From assembly GCA_003138355.1 (NCBI GenBank), contig PLFX01000043.1:138273-202272 (forward strand): a DNA stretch of 64,000 bases. Reading direction: 5' to 3'. Below the pieces are notes generated by a model. That model ran no database searches, was not told where the DNA came from, and worked only from the letters and a program-made list of their open reading frames with translations. Below, piece after piece: positions 48,078 to 57,735 of this stretch. This DNA comes from Solirubrobacterales bacterium (GTDB lineage Bacteria > Actinomycetota > Thermoleophilia > Solirubrobacterales > Solirubrobacteraceae). Both the position numbers and the translations under genes were made by a program. How positions within the stretch are numbered: the first letter of the stretch is position 1; every line of letters begins with the position of its first letter.

Positions 48078-49799
48078 GTGCTGCTGCTGATCCTGTTTGC
48101 GGTAGTGGTCGGCGCCGGCACGGCGATCTCGCCGTGCGTCCTTCCGGTGCTCCCGGCGATGCTGTCGGCGAGCGGAGCGGGTGGCGCGCGCCGGCCGCTC
48201 GGGATCGTGCTCGGACTGACGACGACGTTCGCGATCACGATCATCGGCATCGCGAAGGTCGTCGACGGCGTCGGCTTGGGGTCGGATCCGCTGCGTGACC
48301 TCGCGGTCGCGGTGCTCGCGATCGGCGGCGTGGCGCTGCTGATCCCCCGGGTCGGCCAAGTCCTCGAGCGCCCGCTCGCCGGGCTGTCGCGCCTTGGCCC
48401 GCGCTCGCGCGGCGACGGCTTCCGCTCGGGGCTGCTCGTCGGCGGCGCGCTCGGCTTCGTGTACACGCCCTGCGCGGGACCGATCCTCGCGGCGGTGATC
48501 ACGACGAGCGCTCACAGCGGCCGCGCGGTGGTCGTGGGACTCGCCTACGCGCTCGGGACCGGGCTGATGCTGCTGGTGCTCGCGCTCGGCGGGCGGCGGG
48601 TGCTCGATCGCCTGCGTGGCGGCGGTCGCGCACTCACGGTCCAGCGCGCACTCGGCGCGATCCTCCTGGTGACGGCGATCGTGATCGCGACCTCGCTCGA
48701 CGTGAAGCTCGACGAGCTGATCGCGCGGCACATCCCGAACTACACGCTGACGGCCGGGCTCGACAACTCGACAAGCGTCGAGTCGCGGCTCGAGTCGATT
48801 CGCAAGGTCAAGTTCAAGCCGCGCAAGACGGACGGCACGATCACCGCGGCGAGCCTGCACAACTACGGTCCGGCGCCCAACTTCGTCGGCACCGAGGACT
48901 GGTTCAACACGCCGGGCGATCGTCCGCTCACGCTCCGCGGCCTGCGCGGGCACGTCGTGCTGATCGACTTCTGGACCTATACGTGCATCAACTGCATCCG
49001 CACCCTCCCCTACCTCGAGGCCTGGGAGCGCGACTACCGCAAGGACGGCCTCGTGATCGTCGGCATCGAGTCGCCCGAGTTCGCGTTCGAGCGTAGCGCG
49101 AGCAACGTGCGCAGCGCGATCGCGCAGTTCGGGATCAACTATCCCGTCGTCCAGGACAACAACCTCGCGACCTGGGACGCATGGCAGAACGAGTACTGGC
49201 CGGCCGACTACCTGATCGACGCGAGCGGTCGCGTTCGCTACGCGACCTTCGGCGAAGGCGACTACGGCAAGACCGAGAACGCGATCCGCGCGCTGCTCGT
49301 GGCGGCCGGGGCGCGGCGCCTGGGCGCAGCCGCGCAGCCCCGGCACGTGATCCATCCGTCGCTGCTCGCGACCCCCGAGACCTACATCGGCACCGAGCGC
49401 GCGCAGGGCTGGATCAACGGGCCGGTCGGCGGGACGCACAACTACGGCGTTCCCACAGGCGCGCTGGCGCTCAGCTCCTTCGCCTACGGCGGGACGTGGA
49501 CGATCGGTCCCCAGCAGGCGCTCGCGGGGACCGGCGCGACGATCACCGCGAACGTCCAGGGCAAGCACGTCTACATCGTGCTCAGCCCGCCGGCGGGCGG
49601 AGTGGCTGGTCACGTCCAGGTGCTGATCAACGGCAAGACACCCACCGCGGCGGACGCCGGCAGCGACGTCCACAACGGAATCGTGACGGTGAACGAGCAG
49701 CGCCTCTACAACATCGTCTCCGAGCCAAAGGACGAGGACGAGACGATCACACTGCGCTTCTCACCGGGGATGAGCGCGTACTCGTTCACGTTTGGCTAA
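48078..49799 (+). CDS. dipZ: DipZ-like CcdA-thioredoxin-CBM fusion protein
   Basis: The roughly 573-residue protein fuses three domains as in mycobacterial DipZ. An N-terminal CcdA/DsbD-type membrane domain (residues 1-220) has conserved cysteines Cys20 (AISPCVLPVLPA) and Cys132 (VYTPCAGPIL) that shuttle electrons across the membrane. A TlpA-like thioredoxin domain follows, with DFWTYTCINCIRTLPYLEAW (active Cys303-Ile-Asn-Cys306) and WPADYLIDASGRVRY. The C-terminal domain is beta-rich. It probably reduces periplasmic-side disulfides or peroxides. GTG 48078 directly before the first helix is the best start. Confidence 0.9.
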   Translation: MLLLILFAVVVGAGTAISPCVLPVLPAMLSASGAGGARRPLGIVLGLTTTFAITIIGIAKVVDGVGLGSDPLRDLAVAVLAIGGVALLIPRVGQVLERPLAGLSRLGPRSRGDGFRSGLLVGGALGFVYTPCAGPILAAVITTSAHSGRAVVVGLAYALGTGLMLLVLALGGRRVLDRLRGGGRALTVQRALGAILLVTAIVIATSLDVKLDELIARHIPNYTLTAGLDNSTSVESRLESIRKVKFKPRKTDGTITAASLHNYGPAPNFVGTEDWFNTPGDRPLTLRGLRGHVVLIDFWTYTCINCIRTLPYLEAWERDYRKDGLVIVGIESPEFAFERSASNVRSAIAQFGINYPVVQDNNLATWDAWQNEYWPADYLIDASGRVRYATFGEGDYGKTENAIRALLVAAGARRLGAAAQPRHVIHPSLLATPETYIGTERAQGWINGPVGGTHNYGVPTGALALSSFAYGGTWTIGPQQALAGTGATITANVQGKHVYIVLSPPAGGVAGHVQVLINGKTPTAADAGSDVHNGIVTVNEQRLYNIVSEPKDEDETITLRFSPGMSAYSFTFG

Positions 49800-49919
49800 A
49801 GCGGCTGCGGGGGCCGGACGCGTTGGCGCGGGGATGGGCCGGCTTTCGTGCTGGTCCGGCCTCCTCGCTGGCTTTGCGCGGGCTGTGCGCTGGCAGACTG
49901 GGCGTGTGATCCCGGGGGG

Positions 49920-51206
49920 TCAGGTCTGGGCGGCGGCGAGCATTGCCTTGGCGATCTGCTCGAGCTCTTCGTCGCTTGTGATGTAGGGCGGCATCGCGTA
50001 GATCAGGTTGCGGAAGGGGCGTAGCCAGACGCCGTTTGCGACGCCGGCTTGCGTTGCTGCGCTGATCTTGACCGGCGCGGTGAGCTCGAGGACGGCGATC
50101 GCGCCGAGCGTCCGGACATCGGCCACGTTCGGGAGCGCGCGGGCTGGGGCGAGGGCGTTGGTTAGGACGCGTTCGATCCGGGCGACGTTCGCCCGCCAGC
50201 CTGATGTGTCGAGCAGCTCGAGGCTCGCGAGCGCGACCGAGCAAGCGAGCGGGTTGGCCATGTAGGTCGGCCCGTGCATCAGCGCGCCCGTCCCCTCGCT
50301 CACGGTGCGCGCGAGCTCCTGCGTGCAGAGCATCGCCGCGAGCGTCATGTAGCCGCCCGTCAACGCCTTGCCGACGCACATCACGTCGGGCGTGATGCCG
50401 GCGCGCTCGCACGCGAAGTAGGTCCCGGCGCGCCCGAAGCCGGTCGCGATCTCATCGAGGATCAGCAGTACGCCGTGGCGGTCGCACAGCTCTCGGAGCA
50501 GGCGCACGTAGGCGGGCGAGTAGATCCACATGCCACCGGCGCCCTGCACGACCGGCTCGCAGATCGCCGCCGCAAGCTCGCCCGAGTGCGCCTCGAAAAG
50601 CCGCGTGAGCGCGTCCGCATACGCTGGGTCAAGCCCCGCCTCCACCCCACCCGGCGGCCGCTGCGCGAACACGTTGTCCGCGAGCACTCCCGCGAATAGC
50701 GCGTGCATGCCGTCGATCGGGTCGCAGACGCCCATCGCGCCGAACGTGTCGCCGTGGTAGCCGCCGCGCAGGCTCAGCACGCGCGTGCGACCAGGTTCGC
50801 CCCGCGCCTGCCAGTACTGCAGGCACAGCTTCAGCGCCACCTCGACAGAAACCGAGCCCGAGTCGGCGAAGAAGACATGCGCGAGCCCCTGCGGCACGCG
50901 CTCGAGCAGCGCGCCGGCGAGCTCGATCGCGGGCTCGTGCGTGAGCCCGCCGAACATGACGTGCGCCATCCGCCCGAGCTGCGCTTGGACCGCGTTGTCG
51001 AGCTCGGGCACGCCGTAGCCGTGGACGGCGCACCACCACGACGACATCCCGTCGATCAGCTCGCGTCCGTCGGCGAGGCGCAGCCGCACGCCCTGTGCCG
51101 ACTCGACGAGAAGCGGCGCGTACGGCGCGGGCAGCGGCGCGTACGGATGCCACACGCGGGCGCGGTCAAGTGCGAGCAGCTCGTTCAAGCGTCTTCGACC
51201 AGACAC
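49920..51206 (-). CDS. bioA: adenosylmethionine-8-amino-7-oxononanoate aminotransferase
   Basis: The roughly 428-residue PLP enzyme catalyses the DAPA step of biotin synthesis, with SAM as amino donor. Marks: [11 protein letters not shown] (BioA-specific HPY), [13 protein letters not shown] (with Trp-Trp, diagnostic for BioA), [43 protein letters not shown] (PLP-ring Asp) and [15 protein letters not shown] (PLP Lys). GTG 51206 was chosen since TATGCT on the minus strand lies 6 nt upstream. Other biotin genes are not adjacent. It is divergent from the zinc-ribbon gene. Confidence 0.93.
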   Translation of the reverse strand: MSGRRRLNELLALDRARVWHPYAPLPAPYAPLLVESAQGVRLRLADGRELIDGMSSWWCAVHGYGVPELDNAVQAQLGRMAHVMFGGLTHEPAIELAGALLERVPQGLAHVFFADSGSVSVEVALKLCLQYWQARGEPGRTRVLSLRGGYHGDTFGAMGVCDPIDGMHALFAGVLADNVFAQRPPGGVEAGLDPAYADALTRLFEAHSGELAAAICEPVVQGAGGMWIYSPAYVRLLRELCDRHGVLLILDEIATGFGRAGTYFACERAGITPDVMCVGKALTGGYMTLAAMLCTQELARTVSEGTGALMHGPTYMANPLACSVALASLELLDTSGWRANVARIERVLTNALAPARALPNVADVRTLGAIAVLELTAPVKISAATQAGVANGVWLRPFRNLIYAMPPYITSDEELEQIAKAMLAAAQT

Positions 51207-51212
51207 GCGCGC

Positions 51213-51222
51213 AGCATAGAAT
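51213..51222. promoter_or_regulatory. overlapping divergent -10 elements of bioA and the zinc-ribbon gene
   Basis: AGCATAGAAT carries TAGAAT (51217-51222) on the plus strand, 6 nt before GTG 51229, and TATGCT (51218-51213) on the minus strand, 6 nt before GTG 51206. The two -10 boxes share two bases. Both genes would be leaderless. Confidence 0.65.
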
Positions 51223-51228
51223 CGTTGC

Positions 51229-51789
51229 GTGAACACAGATCCGCGCAGCTGGCTTCGCTGCTACCGATGCTGGTCGCAGGACCTCGAGGTCCAGGTCCAC
51301 TACGAGGGCATCTACAAGATCGACCCGGTCAGCGGCGAGCGGGCCGAGACGGTCGACGAGGTCCAGGAGGCGGTCGTCCAGTGCCTTGAGTGCATGCACG
51401 ACCAGCCCCACCTCGGCTTCGTCGACGGTCGCGTCGAGCCGGTCGAGGATCGCTGGGAGCGCATGGTGACCGGGACGCCGTGGGTTGCCTCGTGCACGGT
51501 GACCGTGAACGCCGCCGACGTCGAGACCTGCTCGGGTCCGGAGGCGGGCGACGCGCTCTCCTTCGCCGCTTTCGGCGACCACGGCGTGCGCGAGTTCTTC
51601 ACGCACGTCCGCTTCCACAAGCACGACGACGACCAAACGATCACCGTGCACCTGCTCGTCGAGCTCTACGCGCGCTCGCTCGAGGAGGCAACCGAGGTGC
51701 TCGAGAACGCCGCCCAGGGCTCGCTCGCGATCACCTCGCTGGCGGAGGAGTCACGCCCGCCCGCAGCGACGGGCGGCGAGCGACACTAG
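51229..51789 (+). CDS. zinc-ribbon-containing protein of unknown function
   Basis: The 186-residue protein starts with [17 protein letters not shown] and has CLECMHD about 40 residues later, making a likely Cys4 zinc ribbon (Cys11, Cys14, Cys52, Cys55). The rest is alpha/beta with VSCTVTV-like strand (here [16 protein letters not shown]) and a [33 protein letters not shown] segment. No family name is recognised. The start is GTG, leaderless-type. Its stop shares CTAG with the stop of the convergent glucosidase gene. Confidence 0.7.
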   Translation: MNTDPRSWLRCYRCWSQDLEVQVHYEGIYKIDPVSGERAETVDEVQEAVVQCLECMHDQPHLGFVDGRVEPVEDRWERMVTGTPWVASCTVTVNAADVETCSGPEAGDALSFAAFGDHGVREFFTHVRFHKHDDDQTITVHLLVELYARSLEEATEVLENAAQGSLAITSLAEESRPPAATGGERH

Positions 51790-54143
51790 CTGCGCCGGCT
51801 CGGCTTCGCCGACCGCTTGCGCTTGGGCTTGGGTGCGTCTGGCGCGGGCGCTGCCTGCGCCTTCCCGTTGTAAGTGGGTGACCCGCTCCTCGGCGGCGCG
51901 GCCATCGTGACCGTGAGCTCGCCTTGCTGGGCGAGCAGCGAGAAGCCGGTGATGCCGTCGTTCTGTGAGAACGCGAGGCTCACCGACGCGTCCCCGACGC
52001 GCAGATCATGGAGCTCGACGCGCCCGAGCCAAGGCGGCATCACCGGCTCGATCACCGCGAGGGTGCGTTCCGGCGCACGCGCGGTGACCGACAGCATCGC
52101 CTGCAGCATCATGAACGGCGCGGCCGCCGCCCACGCTTGCGGCATGCAGGCGACGGGGTAGCTGACGATCTCGGCGGCGTCGCTGCGGTCGAAGCCGCAG
52201 TAGAGCTCGGCCAAACGGAAGTCACGCGCTTGCGATGCGACATCGAACAGTGCGGTCGCGATCTTCAAGAGCCCGTCGACGTGGCCGTAGCGCTTGAGCC
52301 CGGCGGCGATGATCGCGTTGTCGTGCGGCCAAACCGAGCCGTTGTGGTAGCTCATCGGGTTGTAGACGGGCGATTGTGCGGAGAGCGTCCGCACGCCCCA
52401 GCCGCTGAACATGTCGGGGGCGAGCAGGCGTTCGGCGACCTGTGAAGCCTTGTCCTGGTCGACGATCTCGCAGTAGAGGCAGTGACCGGGGTTCGAGGTG
52501 ACGCTCGCGACCTGGCGCTTGCGGCCGTCGAGCGCGAGCGCGAAGGTCCCCTCGTCGGGCAGCCAGAACGCCGCATTGAACGCCTCGCGCAGCGCGAACG
52601 CCTCCCTGACCAGCTCGCGCGCACGATCGTCCTCGCCGAACGCGGCGTAGAGCTCGGCGATCCGCAACTTGGCGAGGTAGACATAGCCCTGCACCTCCGC
52701 GAGCGCGATCGGCCCCTCCGCGCGCGTGCCGTCCGCGTGCGGGACCGCGTCCTCTGAGTCCTTCCAGCCCTGGTTGAGCAATCCGGCCGGGGAGCGGCGC
52801 TCGTACTCGACGAAGCCGTCGCCGTCGCGGTCGCCATAGTTGTCGATCCAGGCCAGCGCCGCGTCGATGTTCGGGCGCAGCCGCGTCAGCGTCTCGAGGT
52901 CGGCGGTCCAGCGGAAGTAGCTCGAGGCGAGCATCAGGAACAGCGGCGTCGCGTCGACCGTGCCGTAGTAGGGCGTGTGCGGGATCAGGTCGGCGCGCGC
53001 GAGCTCACCGGTGCGCAGCTCGTGCAGGATCTTTCCCGGCTCGGCGTCGCGCCAAGGCTCGTCGGCGCGCGCCTGGAGGTGGGCGAGCACGAGCAACGTG
53101 TCGCGCGCGAGGCGCGGCTTGAGCAGCATGCTCTCGTACGAGGTGAGTAGCGAGTCGCGTCCAAACGGCGCGACATACCAGGGGATTCCGGCGGCGGGGA
53201 GGCGGCCGCCGTCGGCAGGGGTGATGAGCGCGTGGATGTCGCGCTGCGATGCGCCGAGAACGCTCTGGAAGAGGCCGTTGTCGCTTTCGATGCGCGTGCA
53301 CTCGCGCCGCCACCGGTCGCGCGCGCGGTCGAGAGCGGCGCTCGCGGCGGCGAGGGTGCGCGGCTTTGGCAGCTTGTCCTCCGCCGAGGCGCTGACGACG
53401 ATGAGGATCTCGCGGTGGCCGTCGGCCTCGAGCTCGAGATCCCAGCGCAAGTGCACACGCTCGCCGACGAGCACGCTCTCGGATGGCCGTGGATCGAGCT
53501 CGACGAGGGTCTCGCGGAACACGCCATCCTGCCCCTCGTATCCGAAGCTGACGCGCGCGCCGTCCATCTTTGGCACCATCGCGCTGCCGCGCGCGTGGCG
53601 GGTGCGAACGCCGCGCAGCTCGAAGACATCGGCGAAGTCCGCGGCGAGCATCAGCGCGAGCGGCACAGTCACCGCGTGACGGTTGTAGCTGTGGACGAGC
53701 AGCGAGCAGTAGCAGCGCTCGGCGAGCACGAAGGTACGGCGCAGGTTGAGCGAGTCCTGCGGCACCTCGACCCCGTTCGGATCCGCGAACGCCGGGTTCG
53801 TCGCGTTGACGACGCCGCGGTAGCCCGTCTCGACGGAGTGCGCGAGGAGCACCGGCGGCGCCGCGCCGAAGCCGACCGAGAGCTCCGAGAGATAGCGCGT
53901 GTCGTGCGCGTAAAGCCCCTCACCGCTTGGCGAGACGCCGCTGATGTCGCCGTCCGGGCGCGCGCAGAGGAATACGGCACCGGACTTCAGGACGAGCAGC
54001 TCGGCCCGGGCCTCGGCTGGGATCGGCGGCGCGCCCATCAACCCGACCGGGCGCGCGCGCCCCGCGACCTCGAACTCTTCGCCGCGCGGGCTCACGTGCC
54101 GGCCACCGGCAGCTCGTCTGCGCGTGGCGGACTTATCGTTCAT
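51786..54143 (-). CDS. glycogen debranching-type amylo-alpha-1,6-glucosidase
   Basis: The roughly 785-residue protein has an N-terminal glycogen-debranching N-domain (SGAVFLCARPDGDISGVSPSGEGLYAHDTRYLSEL, then beta-sandwich to about 270) and a C-terminal (alpha/alpha)6 barrel with GIPWYVAPFGRDSLLTSYESML, LIPHTPYYGTVDATPLFLMLASSYFRWTADLE and NQGWKDSEDAVPHADGTRAEGPIALAEVQGYVYLAKL. These are amylo-alpha-1,6-glucosidase/GH63-like features. It lies next to a GT4 gene on the same strand. It may act on glycogen, trehalose-related or mannosyl-type glucans; the exact substrate is not fixed. The last 30 residues are basic and low complexity. Confidence 0.88.
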   Translation of the reverse strand: MNDKSATRRRAAGGRHVSPRGEEFEVAGRARPVGLMGAPPIPAEARAELLVLKSGAVFLCARPDGDISGVSPSGEGLYAHDTRYLSELSVGFGAAPPVLLAHSVETGYRGVVNATNPAFADPNGVEVPQDSLNLRRTFVLAERCYCSLLVHSYNRHAVTVPLALMLAADFADVFELRGVRTRHARGSAMVPKMDGARVSFGYEGQDGVFRETLVELDPRPSESVLVGERVHLRWDLELEADGHREILIVVSASAEDKLPKPRTLAAASAALDRARDRWRRECTRIESDNGLFQSVLGASQRDIHALITPADGGRLPAAGIPWYVAPFGRDSLLTSYESMLLKPRLARDTLLVLAHLQARADEPWRDAEPGKILHELRTGELARADLIPHTPYYGTVDATPLFLMLASSYFRWTADLETLTRLRPNIDAALAWIDNYGDRDGDGFVEYERRSPAGLLNQGWKDSEDAVPHADGTRAEGPIALAEVQGYVYLAKLRIAELYAAFGEDDRARELVREAFALREAFNAAFWLPDEGTFALALDGRKRQVASVTSNPGHCLYCEIVDQDKASQVAERLLAPDMFSGWGVRTLSAQSPVYNPMSYHNGSVWPHDNAIIAAGLKRYGHVDGLLKIATALFDVASQARDFRLAELYCGFDRSDAAEIVSYPVACMPQAWAAAAPFMMLQAMLSVTARAPERTLAVIEPVMPPWLGRVELHDLRVGDASVSLAFSQNDGITGFSLLAQQGELTVTMAAPPRSGSPTYNGKAQAAPAPDAPKPKRKRSAKPSRRS

Positions 54144-54214
54144 CGACAAGTGCATGCTCGCAGGCGCAAGGGATCGCTTCTCCTGCGAGCCGCCAGCGTC
54201 GGCGGATGTGGTGT

Positions 54215-55381
54215 TCAGATTGCGGCGGCCGCAAGGACGGCGCGGTCCGCATCGACGCGAGCCGCGCCCCGGTAGACCTGCTCGTAGCCGAGCGCGACTG
54301 CGCGGGCGTCGCAGCGCTCGATCGTCCACGCTCGGCAGCGTCGCGGATCGATCGCGCCGGTGCACGAGACGGCGCGCGCCATCTCCTCCTCGTTCGTGAC
54401 GAGGAAGCCCGTGACCTCGGGCATCACTATCTCGCATGCGGCGCCTTCCGCAAAAGCGAGCACGGGCGTGCCGCAGACCATCGCTTCGAGCATCACCATG
54501 CCGAAGGGCTCCGGCCAGCGGATCGGCATCAGCAGCGCGCGCGCGTGCGCAAAGAGATCGACCTTCCGCTGCCCAGTGACCTCCCCTACGTGGATCGCCC
54601 GTTCACCGTCGAGGTATGGCAAGACCTCGCGCTCGTAGAAGGTCTCCTGTCCGGGTTGCACGGGTCCCGCGAGCACGAGCCTCATGCCGGCGCGACGCGC
54701 CACCTCGATCGCCCTGTGCGGTCCCTTCTCGGCGGTCATCCGGCCGATCCACAGCAGGTAGTCGTCCTTTGCGCTGACAAGCGGCCAGTCGGCAGCGTCG
54801 ATCGGGTTCGGCACGACAGCCACGATCGGGAGCTCCGCGGGTGCGAGCGCGCGCTGAGCGTGGCTGATCGCAACGACGTGTGCCTTGCCGGCGTGGTGGG
54901 CGTAGAACGCGCAAGTGTCGGTCGTGAACGGACCGTGGAGCGTGTGGACAACCGGGACGGCGATCCGGTCGGCCATCGCGAACGCCGTGAAGCCGCAGTG
55001 GTCGTGGATCACGTCATAGGGCCGACCGTGGCGCCCGGCGTGCTCGATCGCCGCGAACGCCCGCGCAACATGGTCGACCTCGTACAGCGAACGCTCGATC
55101 GCCTCCGGATGCGGCGCCGCGAGCAGCGGGTGTACCACGGCTTCCGAGTGCGAGCCGGGCGCCGCGAACAGAGTCACATCGTGACCGCGGCGGACGAGCT
55201 CCCGCGTCAGCAGCGCGACGACCGCCTCGATCCCGCCGTATCCGGGCGGGGGCACCGAAATCCAGGGCGGTGCCAGCATCGCGATGCGCAGCGGCGCGGC
55301 CTCGCGCATTGCGGGCGCGGTTGCGCGCGAACCCAGCCCGAGCTCGACCAGCAGATCCTGCTGCACGTCGACGACGGTCAT
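54215..55381 (-). CDS. glycosyltransferase family 4 protein
   Basis: The roughly 388-residue GT-B enzyme has an N-terminal GPPW-x-GYGGIEAVVALLTRELVRRGHDVTLFAAPGS, VIHDHCGFTAFA, VPVVHTLHGPFT, then the C-terminal donor domain with LWIGRMTAEKGPHRAIEVARRAGMRLVLAG and EPFGMVMLEAMVCGTPVLAFAEGAACEIV (the GT4 EX7E motif). It transfers a sugar from a nucleotide donor, acceptor unknown. ATG 55381 was preferred because GGAGG stands 6 nt upstream. The following gene is the debranching-type glucosidase, so both may act on the same storage or compatible-solute glycan. Confidence 0.9.
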   Translation of the reverse strand: MTVVDVQQDLLVELGLGSRATAPAMREAAPLRIAMLAPPWISVPPPGYGGIEAVVALLTRELVRRGHDVTLFAAPGSHSEAVVHPLLAAPHPEAIERSLYEVDHVARAFAAIEHAGRHGRPYDVIHDHCGFTAFAMADRIAVPVVHTLHGPFTTDTCAFYAHHAGKAHVVAISHAQRALAPAELPIVAVVPNPIDAADWPLVSAKDDYLLWIGRMTAEKGPHRAIEVARRAGMRLVLAGPVQPGQETFYEREVLPYLDGERAIHVGEVTGQRKVDLFAHARALLMPIRWPEPFGMVMLEAMVCGTPVLAFAEGAACEIVMPEVTGFLVTNEEEMARAVSCTGAIDPRRCRAWTIERCDARAVALGYEQVYRGAARVDADRAVLAAAAI

Positions 55382-55599
55382 TCGCATCCTCCAGGGCCGC
55401 GTTCTGTTCGCGCAGCTCCTGGCGCGCGCGCTGCGCCAGCGTGCGATACCCCGGTCAGGCCAAGCTCAAACGTGGTGATCTGCGCGGCGCACTCCCCCAC
55501 GAGGACCATTCGGTCCTCTGCGCGATGGTCCGACAAGCAACCCGGCGACTTCGCAACGTCGTGAACACGGCCGATCGACGAGAAGAACGAGCACGTCAT
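55378..55599 (-). other. possible frameshifted small coding region
   Basis: From an ATG at 55599 the frame reads MTCSFFSSIGRVHDVAKSPG and later VLVGECAAQITTFELGLTG, which looks protein-like. After that the continuation is better in another frame: RTLAQRARQELREQNAALEDAN, a coiled coil. A single-base indel near 55437 would join the two. There is no strong start signal, so this may be a remnant of a helical or sensor-like protein upstream of the GT4 gene. Confidence 0.3.
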
Positions 55600-55647
55600 G
55601 TTGTAGCTCGCGCAGCATCGCGCCGCAAGGCTTCTGGACGTAGAAGC

Positions 55648-57471
55648 TCAGGAGGACGCGGCGTGGAGGCGCTCTTTGAGCGCTTCGAGTTGTGCCGCGA
55701 GCTCAGCCGGCAGGTGTTCGCCGAAGCTGAGGTAGTTGTCGTGCAGCATCGGGACCTCCTCGAGCCACGCGTGGGGGTCGACGCGCAGCAGCTCCTCAAC
55801 TGCCTCTCGCGTGATCTTCAAGCCCTCGACGTTGAGCGCGTCGCGCGTCGGGACGTACCCAATCGGCGTCTTGCGCGCCTGCCCCGTGCCTTCCAGGCGC
55901 CGGAAGATCCATTCAAGGACACGACTGTTCTCGGCGTAGCCGGGCCACAACCATCCGCCCTTGCGGTCCTTCCGGAACCAGTTGACGCGGAAGATCCTGG
56001 GCAGCTTGCTCGGGTCGTGGTCGCGACCGAGCTTCAGCCAGTAGTCGAAGTAGTCGCCCATGTTGAAGCCGCAGAACGGCAGCATCGCGAACGGGTCGCG
56101 ACGCAGCTGCCCGATCGTGCCGGTCGCCGCGGCGGTCGTCTCGGAGCCCATCGTCGAGCCGAGGAATACGCCGTGCTCCCAGTCGAACGCCTCGAACACC
56201 AGCGGGACCGTGGTCGAGCGCCGCCCGCCAAAGAGGAAGGCCTCGATCGGCACGCCGTTTGGATCGTCCCACTCCGGCGCGATCGCGGGATCCTGCGACG
56301 CGCGGACGGTGAAGCGCGAGTTCGGGTGCGCGGCCGGCGTGCGGTATGCGGGCGTCCAGTCCTTGCCCTGCCAATCGACGAGATGCGTCGGCGCGTCGAC
56401 GCTGAGCCCCTCCCACCAGATGTCGCCCGAGTCGGTGCGCGCGACGTTGGTGAAGATCGTGTTGTAGCGCGTCATCGCCATCGCGTTCTGGTTCGTCCTG
56501 GTGCTCGTTCCCGGCGCGACACCAAAGAACCCCGCCTCCGGGTTGATCGCGTACAGCCGCCCGTCCTCACCGAAGCGCATCCACGCGATGTCATCGCCAA
56601 CCGTCTCGACCTTCCACCCCGGGATCGAGGGGACGAGCATCGCGAGATTCGTCTTGCCGCAAGCCGACGGAAACGCCCCCGCCATGTACTTCACCGCTCC
56701 CTCCGGCGAGGTCACCTTGACGATCAGCATGTGCTCGGCGAGCCAGCCCTCATCCCTCGCGATGACCGACGCGATCCGCAGCGCGAAGCACTTCTTGCCG
56801 AGCAGCGCATTACCGCCGTAGCCCGACCCGAACGAGATGATCTCGCGCGTGTCGGGGAAGTGAACGATGTACTTGTTCTCGGCGTTGCACGGCCACGGAA
56901 CGTCTTCCTCGCCGTCCACGAGGGGCATACCAACCGAGTGCAGGCAGGGCACGAACTCGCCGTCCTTGCCAAGCACCTCCAGTGCGGCCGTGCCGGCCCG
57001 CGTCATGATCATCATGCTCACCGCTACATAGGCCGAGTCGGTGAGCTCGACGCCGATCCGCGCCATCGGCGAGCCGAGCGGGCCCATCGAGAACGGGATC
57101 ACGTACATCGTGCGCCCGCGCATCGCACCCGCCAGCAGCTCGTTCACGAGCGCTCGCATCTCGCCAGGCGGCCGCCAGTGGTTCGTCGGCCCCGCGTCCT
57201 CCCAACGCTCCGAGCAGATGAACGTGCGGTCCTCCACGCGCGCGACGTCAGCCGGATCGGAACGCGCGAGGAAGCACCCGGGCAGTCGCTCCGGATCGAG
57301 GCGCTCGAACGTGCGCGCCTCCACGAGCAGCCCGCACAGCTCGTCGTACTCCTCCGGCGAGCCGTCACACCAATGAACCCGGTCCGGCTCCGTCAACGCC
57401 GCCACGTCCGCAACCCACGCGAGCAAGCGAGCGTTCGCGGTGGGCTTCGAGGACGCTGCCGTCTCGATCAT
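55648..57471 (-). CDS. pckG: phosphoenolpyruvate carboxykinase (GTP)
   Basis: The 607-residue enzyme interconverts oxaloacetate and PEP with GTP, the gluconeogenic entry step. Motifs: [84 protein letters not shown], the kinase loop [46 protein letters not shown], and [20 protein letters not shown]. The length is typical for GTP-PCK. ATG directly begins the protein. It is monocistronic and head-to-head with the PHP locus. Confidence 0.97.
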   Translation of the reverse strand: MIETAASSKPTANARLLAWVADVAALTEPDRVHWCDGSPEEYDELCGLLVEARTFERLDPERLPGCFLARSDPADVARVEDRTFICSERWEDAGPTNHWRPPGEMRALVNELLAGAMRGRTMYVIPFSMGPLGSPMARIGVELTDSAYVAVSMMIMTRAGTAALEVLGKDGEFVPCLHSVGMPLVDGEEDVPWPCNAENKYIVHFPDTREIISFGSGYGGNALLGKKCFALRIASVIARDEGWLAEHMLIVKVTSPEGAVKYMAGAFPSACGKTNLAMLVPSIPGWKVETVGDDIAWMRFGEDGRLYAINPEAGFFGVAPGTSTRTNQNAMAMTRYNTIFTNVARTDSGDIWWEGLSVDAPTHLVDWQGKDWTPAYRTPAAHPNSRFTVRASQDPAIAPEWDDPNGVPIEAFLFGGRRSTTVPLVFEAFDWEHGVFLGSTMGSETTAAATGTIGQLRRDPFAMLPFCGFNMGDYFDYWLKLGRDHDPSKLPRIFRVNWFRKDRKGGWLWPGYAENSRVLEWIFRRLEGTGQARKTPIGYVPTRDALNVEGLKITREAVEELLRVDPHAWLEEVPMLHDNYLSFGEHLPAELAAQLEALKERLHAASS

Positions 57472-57585
57472 GCGACTTTCAGCGCGCCGGCGCGCCCCAC
57501 CAGCGCCACACGCTTGTTACTTACCGAGGACCCCAAGGAGTAGAGGATAGCGAGGCCCAGCAGGCTTGCGTGCGAGGATGCAGCG

Positions 57586-57735
57586 GTGCGCCACCGCGTC
57601 CCAGCTCTCATCGGCGCGCTCGCCATCTCAGCGTCCTGCGGCGTCGCGCTCGCCTCCGCGAACCGGCACGTGAGCGCCCACGGCGGCCCCGTCTTCGCGA
57701 CGCATTACCTGCGCCAATGGGGCTACGAACGCTGA
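57586..57735 (+). CDS. tiny secreted peptide coupled to the PHP gene
   Basis: A 49-codon frame from GTG 57586 gives MRHRVPALIGALAISASCGVALASANRH, a convincing signal peptide with an ASA cleavage site, then only about 25 residues ending HYLRQWGYER. The mature part has no Cys. GAGG precedes the GTG, and the TGA overlaps the ATG of the PHP gene (TGATG), which indicates translational coupling. It is too short for most gene finders. The peptide may be exported, or the frame may mainly couple translation. Confidence 0.55.
   Translation: MRHRVPALIGALAISASCGVALASANRHVSAHGGPVFATHYLRQWGYER

Noticed and set aside
48063..49673. 536-residue minus-strand frame opposite dipZ
   Set aside because: It is rich in Arg, Asp and His with no hydrophobic or conserved pattern, a GC-rich antisense shadow of dipZ.
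55270..57543. 757-residue plus-strand frame opposite pckG
   Set aside because: Length is due to high GC; the PEP carboxykinase on the minus strand has every family motif in order.
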